From the NCBI GenBank assembly GCA_001464765.1, contig LNDV01000029.1, forward strand, positions 248,001-312,000: 64,000 nucleotides of DNA, read 5' to 3'. The notes beneath the pieces were generated by a model. It searched no databases and was not told where the DNA came from. It saw only the letters and a program-made list of their open reading frames with translations. The number at the start of each line of letters is the position of its first letter. Position 1 is the first letter of the stretch. Of this stretch, positions 63,389-64,000 are shown piece after piece. The position numbers and the translations under genes were made by a program. Source of the DNA: Betaproteobacteria bacterium Ga0077526. GTDB taxonomy: Bacteria > Pseudomonadota > Gammaproteobacteria > Burkholderiales > Ga0077523.

Positions 63389-63865
63389 TCACCGGGCCGG
63401 TGCGGCGTCGACGAAGCCCGTCACGCTGAGAAAGCGACCATCGCTGCCGATCTCGGCGAAGTCCGTCCCGCCCAGGTACAGCGGTGCGGTGTCCGCACCG
63501 CCCGCCGCCCAGCTGAACCGCACGTAGCTGTTGTGAGCTTCGATGCCGCTCACCAGTCTCAGGCGATAACCGGGAAACTGCTGCTGCGCCTTCTCGATCA
63601 TCGCGTCGATCGCGTCGTGACCCTGACCGCGACGATGCGCATCGACGTAACGCCCGTTCGGGTCCCAGGTCATCGCGACGAGTTCGCGCCGGCGCTTTGC
63701 GTCACGTTCGTTCCACGCAGCCACGTAGGTCACCACGCGCTCGTTGGCGACGGCGGCGGGACGCGGCTTCGGGGTCGCGCTGGCGTCATCGGCGGCGAGC
63801 GCGGCGGCGCTCGAGGTGAGAGTGGTGATGAGGGACGCTGCGGCGAGCAGGCGAAGTGCATTCAT
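63389..63865 (-). CDS. Secreted SnoaL/NTF2-like protein
   Basis: This 158-residue protein has a signal peptide (about 4-25, ending AALAADD) and a SnoaL-like fold: ERVVTYVAAWNERDAKRR, DPNGRYVDAHRRGQG and a C-terminal GTDFAEIGSDGRFLSVTGFVD. Relatives act as isomerases, hydrolases or simple ligand carriers. It is located 53 bp upstream of the P450 gene in the same orientation. The last 135 bp of the window hold no gene. Confidence 0.82.
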   Translation of the reverse strand: MNALRLLAAASLITTLTSSAAALAADDASATPKPRPAAVANERVVTYVAAWNERDAKRRRELVAMTWDPNGRYVDAHRRGQGHDAIDAMIEKAQQQFPGYRLRLVSGIEAHNSYVRFSWAAGGADTAPLYLGGTDFAEIGSDGRFLSVTGFVDAAPAR

Positions 63866-64000
63866 GGTGTTCTCCCGAGTCGGTGGGTGGAATCCCGCCG
63901 GGCGACGCCGCCCGACGGTGAGTCCATTTCAGCAGCCGAACCGGGGCGAGTCGATTACCCGGGAGGTAGTCGATCCGCGCCTGCCACGAACGATCAGAGC

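Noticed and set aside
1..64000. CRISPR array, tRNA or rRNA genes, prophage
   Set aside because: No regularly spaced repeats, no T-arm-like GGTTCGAATCC motifs in a cloverleaf context, and no phage structural genes were seen.

Overview
The window is GC-rich chromosomal DNA, most probably from a betaproteobacterium. The evidence is the gene order trpF-trpB-trpA-accD-folC-SPOR-cvpA-purF-metZ at the left edge, the lpxH-ppiB-ppiA-cysS neighbourhood, and the Entner-Doudoroff and polyphosphate/acetyl-phosphate genes. No rRNA, tRNA or CRISPR array was seen.

1-35,000 is ordinary, densely packed chromosome. 1-8,918 holds tryptophan, fatty-acid, folate, purine and methionine genes, with a SAM-II-type riboswitch plus intrinsic terminator just before metZ. 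8,919-13,272 (minus) holds lpxH, two cyclophilins, and an L,D-transpeptidase/TPR pair that share a C-terminal domain. 13,442-20,139 holds cysS, a PAS-GGDEF-EAL c-di-GMP enzyme, a lone prepilin-like protein and membrane proteins. 20,201-25,152 (minus) is zwf-edd-eda plus a beta-hydroxyacid dehydrogenase. 25,252-34,492 includes a quinone-reductase-like MDR, an orphan ParA-like ATPase, two tandem lipoprotein beta-carbonic anhydrases (the second degenerate), a lipid-kinase-like protein, a PPK2-Pta/Ptb-AckA run and guanine deaminase.

34,544-43,905 holds queF, a paired SMR transporter, a SAM hydroxide adenosyltransferase, a cupin-GNAT fusion, a peptidase S51 protein, acpH, an M20 hydrolase and a SulP transporter. 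43,945-47,400 is a transition zone with two REP-like palindromes, a YefM-YoeB toxin-antitoxin pair with its TGTACA operator, and a DUF433-DUF5615 pair.

The main finding is 47,600-60,800. About 17 mostly unrecognised genes, all on the minus strand, are separated by short imperfect palindromes with the R''(RYYYAAC)...R'(GTTRRRY) architecture of integron attC sites. Stops lie 0-30 nt before R'' and starts typically 3-20 nt after R'. No integrase gene is visible, so this looks like an integron cassette array without an adjacent integrase (a CALIN) or the distal part of a sedentary integron. Its cassettes include a GNAT-secreted protein pair, a HEPN-domain protein, ankyrin, DUF4375-like and DUF4275-like proteins, small membrane proteins and an FAD oxidoreductase. 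Two families of longer dispersed repeats are associated with the sites.

61,157-64,000 returns to ordinary chromosome: a PfkB-type sugar kinase, a cytochrome P450 and a secreted SnoaL-like protein, all minus strand.
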